Below, one piece after another: positions 60,404-64,000 of a stretch of 64,000 nucleotides of DNA. Origin of the DNA: USCg-Taylor sp050740455 (lineage in GTDB: Bacteria; Pseudomonadota; Gammaproteobacteria; JACCXJ01); the NCBI GenBank assembly GCA_050740455.1, contig JBOIDF010000008.1, forward strand, positions 19,584 to 83,583, written 5' to 3'. Made by a program: the position numbers and the translations under genes. The notes under the pieces were generated by a model, which did no database searches, was not told the DNA's origin, and was given only the letters and a program-made list of their open reading frames with translations. Each line of letters begins with the position of its first letter. Position 1 is the stretch's first letter.

Positions 60404-62140
60404 TTAATCCATTGTTACGCTATTGATCTCTTCGATACTGGTGATTCCGTCTTTAACCTTTTTCAATGCGGATTTCCGAATATCGGGTATGCCTTCTTTT
60501 CTCGATTGATCGGCTAACTCGATCGCATTTGCTCCATCCATGATGAGACGCTTCATGGCGTCGGAGATTTCCATGACTTGGTAGATTCCCGTGCGGCCCT
60601 TATATCCTCCATTGCACCGGTCACACCCGACGGCGTGATATACCGTAAAGCTTGTAGCCAGATCTTCCTCGGTAAACCCTTCGGAGCAGAGCGCGTCGTT
60701 GGGAATATCGACCGGTTTCTTGCAACTTGAGCAAAGCCTCCGCACCAGACGTTGCGCGATAATGATGTTGATCGTGGTGGCGATGGCAAACGCGGGTATG
60801 CCCATATCGGCCATTCTTGTGAGCGTCTGAGGGGCGTCGTTGGTATGCAACGTGGACATGACCATATGACCGGTCTGAGCGGCCTTTACCGCGATAGAGC
60901 CGGTCTCGATATCGCGGATCTCTCCAACCAAAATGATATCGGGGTCTTGGCGTAGAAACGCTTTCAAGGCTTTGGGAAAGGTCATACCTGTTTTTTCGTC
61001 GACTTGCACCTGATTGACGCCAGGAAGGTTTATTTCTATGGGATCTTCCGCCGTGGAGATATTCACATCCACGGTGTTGATTATGTTGATCCCGGTGTAC
61101 AAAGAAACCGTTTTCCCGCTCCCGGTTGGTCCGGTGACTAAAAACATACCGTACGGTTTCTTTAAGTTCCTCAAGAAAATTTCCTTCTGAAAATCTTCGT
61201 ATCCGAGCATATCGATGTTAAGCCGAGCCGAGTCCGAGTCGAGGATACGGAGCACCGCTTTTTCACCGTAGAGTGTCGGGCAGGTGCTTACCCGAAAATC
61301 GATAGCCTTATTCTTTGAAATCTTGAGTTTTATTCGGCCGTCTTGCGGTACGCGGCGCTCGGCTACATTAAGCCGCGACATGACTTTAATTCGCGAAGCG
61401 AACTTGTTGGCGAGAGCCACCGGAGGCCGTGCAAGCTCGCTAAGTTCCCCGTCAATTCGGAAACGCACGCGGTAATATTTCTCATACGGTTCAAAATGCA
61501 GATCCGAAGCGCCTTTTCTGATGGCATCGAGCAGCGCCTTGTTGACAAAGCGAACCACGGGTGCGTCATCAACGTCGGAATCTTCTTTTTGTTCCGATTT
61601 CTCTTCATTACCTATCTCGAGGTCCTCGAGGTTTCCGAGATCATCATCGCCTAACTGAGATAGGCTAGTGTCCGCGGCATCGAGGGCCTTCTCGATGGCT
61701 TTGGCGAGTTTGTCTTCTTCGACGAGAACGGCTTCGGTGTTGGCGCCTACGTGGAATTTTATTTCGTCCAGCGCTTGCAGATTGGTTGGATCGGAGACAC
61801 CGATAAACAGGCGATTTCCTCTTCTGAACAAGGGAAATGCGCGGTGTTTCTTGATCAGATTCTCCGCCACCATTTTGGTGATTTCAGGATCGAACTCGAA
61901 GGCATTGATATCGAGGAGCGGCACGCCGAATTCTTTCGACGCCACCCAAGCGATGTCGCTGCTGTTGATCAGGTTGCTCTCGACTAAGTAACTGACAAAC
62001 GGGAGTTTCTTCTTGGCGGCTTCTTGTGCAGCTTCGTAGGTGCGTTCCTCGTTTAGTAAACCCGCTCCCGCGAGTGTCCTTGCGAGGCCGGTCAAAAGCG
62101 GTTTATTCGGAGTCGCTGACATACCTGTATGCTGCATCAT
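60404..62140 (-). CDS. pilB: Type IV pilus extension ATPase PilB
   Basis: A 578-residue hexameric ATPase that drives pilus extension. The N-terminal T2SSE_N domain spans about 40-160. The ATPase core has FLVTGPTGSGKTVSLYTG (Walker A), TAEDPIEINLPGVNQVQVD (Asp box), RQDPDIILVGEIRD (Walker B) and GHMVMSTLHTNDAPQTLTR (His box). Zinc cysteines are CSSCKKP and CDRCNGG. Three close starts exist (62140, 62137, 62122); the last fits family N-termini best. No pilA gene is seen beside it. Confidence 0.95.
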   Translation of the reverse strand: MMQHTGMSATPNKPLLTGLARTLAGAGLLNEERTYEAAQEAAKKKLPFVSYLVESNLINSSDIAWVASKEFGVPLLDINAFEFDPEITKMVAENLIKKHRAFPLFRRGNRLFIGVSDPTNLQALDEIKFHVGANTEAVLVEEDKLAKAIEKALDAADTSLSQLGDDDLGNLEDLEIGNEEKSEQKEDSDVDDAPVVRFVNKALLDAIRKGASDLHFEPYEKYYRVRFRIDGELSELARPPVALANKFASRIKVMSRLNVAERRVPQDGRIKLKISKNKAIDFRVSTCPTLYGEKAVLRILDSDSARLNIDMLGYEDFQKEIFLRNLKKPYGMFLVTGPTGSGKTVSLYTGINIINTVDVNISTAEDPIEINLPGVNQVQVDEKTGMTFPKALKAFLRQDPDIILVGEIRDIETGSIAVKAAQTGHMVMSTLHTNDAPQTLTRMADMGIPAFAIATTINIIIAQRLVRRLCSSCKKPVDIPNDALCSEGFTEEDLATSFTVYHAVGCDRCNGGYKGRTGIYQVMEISDAMKRLIMDGANAIELADQSRKEGIPDIRKSALKKVKDGITSIEEINSVTMD

Positions 62141-62626
62141 TTGTTTCGCTTGCTGAACGCGTTTTGCCGCTCGCGCTGTTGTGTTCGTTAACGTCTGAAA
62201 AGAAAACGGCTAGTTTGTCGCTTAAGTATGTAGCGTCACAGGGAATTCGCGGACCTTCCCGCAGGCCCGTTGTGGCACGGGCGCCGCTATTGTCACGTTA
62301 CACGCTAGGTCTAAAATGCTGCTGAACGACCCTCTCATTCTTAGGACATAAATAAAGCGACAGAAAGATGGCTTTCTTTAATTTACAGAAGAAATTCTTA
62401 ACCTTAGCACGTCTTAAGAAAACGGGATGTGCGGATTAACCAGGGGTTTATACGAAAGTGAAACGAAGGTGAGAAAATGCGGGAACTATTCTTCACGAAA
62501 CGGTCCGATCGTAGACCGTATTGAATCAATGCATGTTGCCGTAGCGGGTGTTTTATTGATCGTGAACTAACCGCTCCGAAAAGAGAATCTGCCGTACGCG
62601 CGACTGCTACATTTGGAGGGGCAATT
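62141..62626. other. 486-base gap between pilB and zapG
   Basis: The stretch is AT-richer than the flanking genes and has no gene I can support on either strand. A plus-strand site at 62273-62287 (TGGCAC, then GC with a GG-N10-GC spacing) resembles a sigma-54 promoter. A small 6-bp hairpin (agaaag/ctttct) lies near 62365. The pilin signature GFTLIE is absent in all frames read. Confidence 0.5.
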
Positions 62627-63133
62627 TTATTTTTTGAAAGACTCGGCATTCGGTTCGGTATGAGCCGAAGAGGTTTCGGATGCATTGGAGATCGGTGTGC
62701 GGACGCCGTTCGCCCTTAGATCCCCCTGGGGTTGTTTGGCTCGTGTTTCGTCTTTCCGGATGCGGCGGTCTCCGGGGACGTTTTCACTTAGCATTACCAT
62801 GTGCTCATCGCACAGGTTTAGGGAGCTTTTCGCGAGATGCTCATAAACCGCTCGATAATTTACCGTTAAGCTATTAAAAAGATCGGCGGCCTTAGAAAAA
62901 TGATCAGTCACCTTCTGGTGGTATTCATCGGAGTCCGATTGCGACTTTTCAAGGGCTATCCTTGTCTGATCGAACTCCGTCCGCGTCTTATCCAGATCGG
63001 CTCGCATTCGTTCGATTTCTGCTTTGAGCGCTTTTATGCGTTTTGCCCCGGTTGAGAAAAAACGGCCGACCACCATACCGAATACGAACATGATGGGCAT
63101 CGTCACCCAGAGCCACAACCTAAGATCTTCCAT
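62627..63133 (-). CDS. zapG: Z-ring associated protein ZapG (YhcB, DUF1043)
   Basis: A 168-residue membrane-anchored coiled-coil protein. LWLWVTMPIMFVFGMVVGRF is the N-terminal anchor, a coiled coil follows (IKALKAEIERMRADLDKTR), then the DUF1043 core YHQKVTDHFSKAADLFNSLT and YRAVYEHLAKSS. The tail is polar and disordered. The family links division, envelope growth and cell shape. aaggag stands seven bases before ATG at 63133, a strong site. It is alone on its strand here. Confidence 0.92.
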   Translation of the reverse strand: MEDLRLWLWVTMPIMFVFGMVVGRFFSTGAKRIKALKAEIERMRADLDKTRTEFDQTRIALEKSQSDSDEYHQKVTDHFSKAADLFNSLTVNYRAVYEHLAKSSLNLCDEHMVMLSENVPGDRRIRKDETRAKQPQGDLRANGVRTPISNASETSSAHTEPNAESFKK

Positions 63134-64000
63134 ACAACATCTCCTTGATGTGATTAACGACTACGACCGGACATACGCAGGCACCGCATGTATATCGAGT
63201 GTATGTCTCATTTAAAAGATTTTCTATTAGCACTTCCCTAATCGATGTCAGCACGAAATACGTCATGGGAAGGCATGTAGGCATCCAGACTGCAGGACGC
63301 GCCGATCGTTTCTCCATGCGGCAACAAGCCGACTTAGATGAAGGTGTGTAAGCCGGATAAGTGCGTTGTAGAATAGCAACATTGTCATTGTATGCATTAA
63401 AAAATTTCTCGTTGCGTACGACTAATCCGCATAAATCCGGTTTACGAGCATCTTAATGCATCCTAAATACGGTGGCGATATTGAGTAAACTACGGAGGCA
63501 TTATTTAGCCCATACTTGAAGGGTTTATGCAGAAAGGGATCGGCATTCGTTGGACGGGACTGCTAAGCTAGGTCGCAGTCATGGCGTTCGTGGCGAGTCC
63601 TGCCAATACCGTGGTGGTGGTCGGCTGCAACAACAGGTGTGTATGTGCCCTTGTTTTCTCGAATCTAGTCGTTTCCTCCACGGAATCCGCCGCTGCGATC
63701 GTAGTTGAGTCCGTTACCGGACTCGAGTACCCTTTTTCGCTACGACCCGGAAGTGTTTGTCGCTTTTTAAGAGGCCTTGTCTTAGATATGCCAACCGTGA
63801 GCTTCGGCAGGTTTCTCAGCGATTTCGATCTAGGGTGAATCGGGGTTTTTGGAAGCGGTGAAGAGCCGGTCCCCAGTATTTTCTAATTCAAAAATGAGCC
63901 TGAACCGGGAGTTCCTAGAGCGTCCCACTGAGGCGTGAAGGAGCCGAGACATTGGGGGCCGGCGGACGCGTTGGTTGAGCCCGCCCTCGTGAGTGCTGTT
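63134..64000. other. Right end without a supported gene
   Basis: I see no recognisable gene in these 867 bases. The longest plus-strand frame, 63581-63838 (85 codons, MAFVASPANTVVVVGCNN at its start), has no recognised motif and no good ribosome-binding site. The sequence up to about 63530 is AT-richer and may hold the zapG promoter. A gene beginning past the window edge cannot be excluded. Confidence 0.5.

Noticed and set aside
63581..63838. 85-codon plus-strand frame at the right end
   Set aside because: No family resemblance, no ribosome-binding site, and composition typical of chance frames.

Overview
The window is a chromosomal segment of a gammaproteobacterium, GC-rich overall. The evidence is gene content and gene order. 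There is a complete mraZ-to-ftsZ division and wall cluster followed by lpxC, dciA, secA and argJ. There is also a mlaCB-ibaG-murA-hisGDC block, petABC-sspAB, dolP-diaA-yraN-lpoA divergent from rsmI, yacG-zapD-coaE, pilBCD and zapG. From general knowledge, much of this order recalls Pseudomonas and Chromatiales-type genomes. I cannot name a genus from the sequence alone.

Bases 1 to about 14,850 are an accessory surface-glycan island. It holds a double-domain glycosyltransferase cut by the left edge, a sulfotransferase-methyltransferase fusion, a secreted protein of unknown function, an AT-richer methyltransferase, a second sulfotransferase, a GT4 glycosyltransferase, a 977-residue GT2 protein with two beta-sandwich repeats, and an RTX-type calcium-binding repeat protein. 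Between 2.1 and 5.9 kb lie broken pieces: a fused RelE toxin and antitoxin remnant, a 105-bp IS5-like MITE with a TTAG target duplication, a 219-bp displaced copy of part of the large glycosyltransferase gene, and the beginnings of IS1595- and IS3-type transposase genes. A LuxR-type regulator tail marks the right side of the island.

Bases 14,857 to 32,165 are core metabolism and envelope genes: coq7, a small heat-shock gene with a clear sigma-32 type promoter, a family 5 type uracil-DNA glycosylase that runs antisense into the heat-shock gene, mlaCB without mlaFED, ibaG, murA, hisGDC, the cytochrome bc1 operon petABC, sspAB, then dolP, diaA, yraN and lpoA on the minus strand, rsmI, and the RNase P RNA gene rnpB.

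Bases 32,400 to 49,927 are the dcw cluster (mraZ, rsmH, ftsL, ftsI, murE, murF, mraY, murD, ftsW, murG, murC, murB, ddlB, ftsQ, ftsA, ftsZ). Most junctions overlap by a few bases, so translation is probably coupled. It begins at a near-consensus sigma-70 promoter followed by three TGGGN repeats at 10-bp spacing, the known form of the MraZ operator. lpxC, divergent dciA, secA, argJ and a Nudix-ThiE fusion follow. The right end carries minus-strand yacG, zapD, coaE, pilD, pilC, pilB and zapG. The last 870 bases show no gene I can support.

The most unusual items are the toxin-antitoxin fusion relic, the IS5-like MITE and scar zone, the sulfotransferase-methyltransferase fusion inside a glycan island beside an RTX protein, the intact MraZ operator, the sigma-32 promoter, and a sigma-54-like site beside pilB with no pilA next to it. 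I found no CRISPR array and no tRNA, and no system I can firmly call new.
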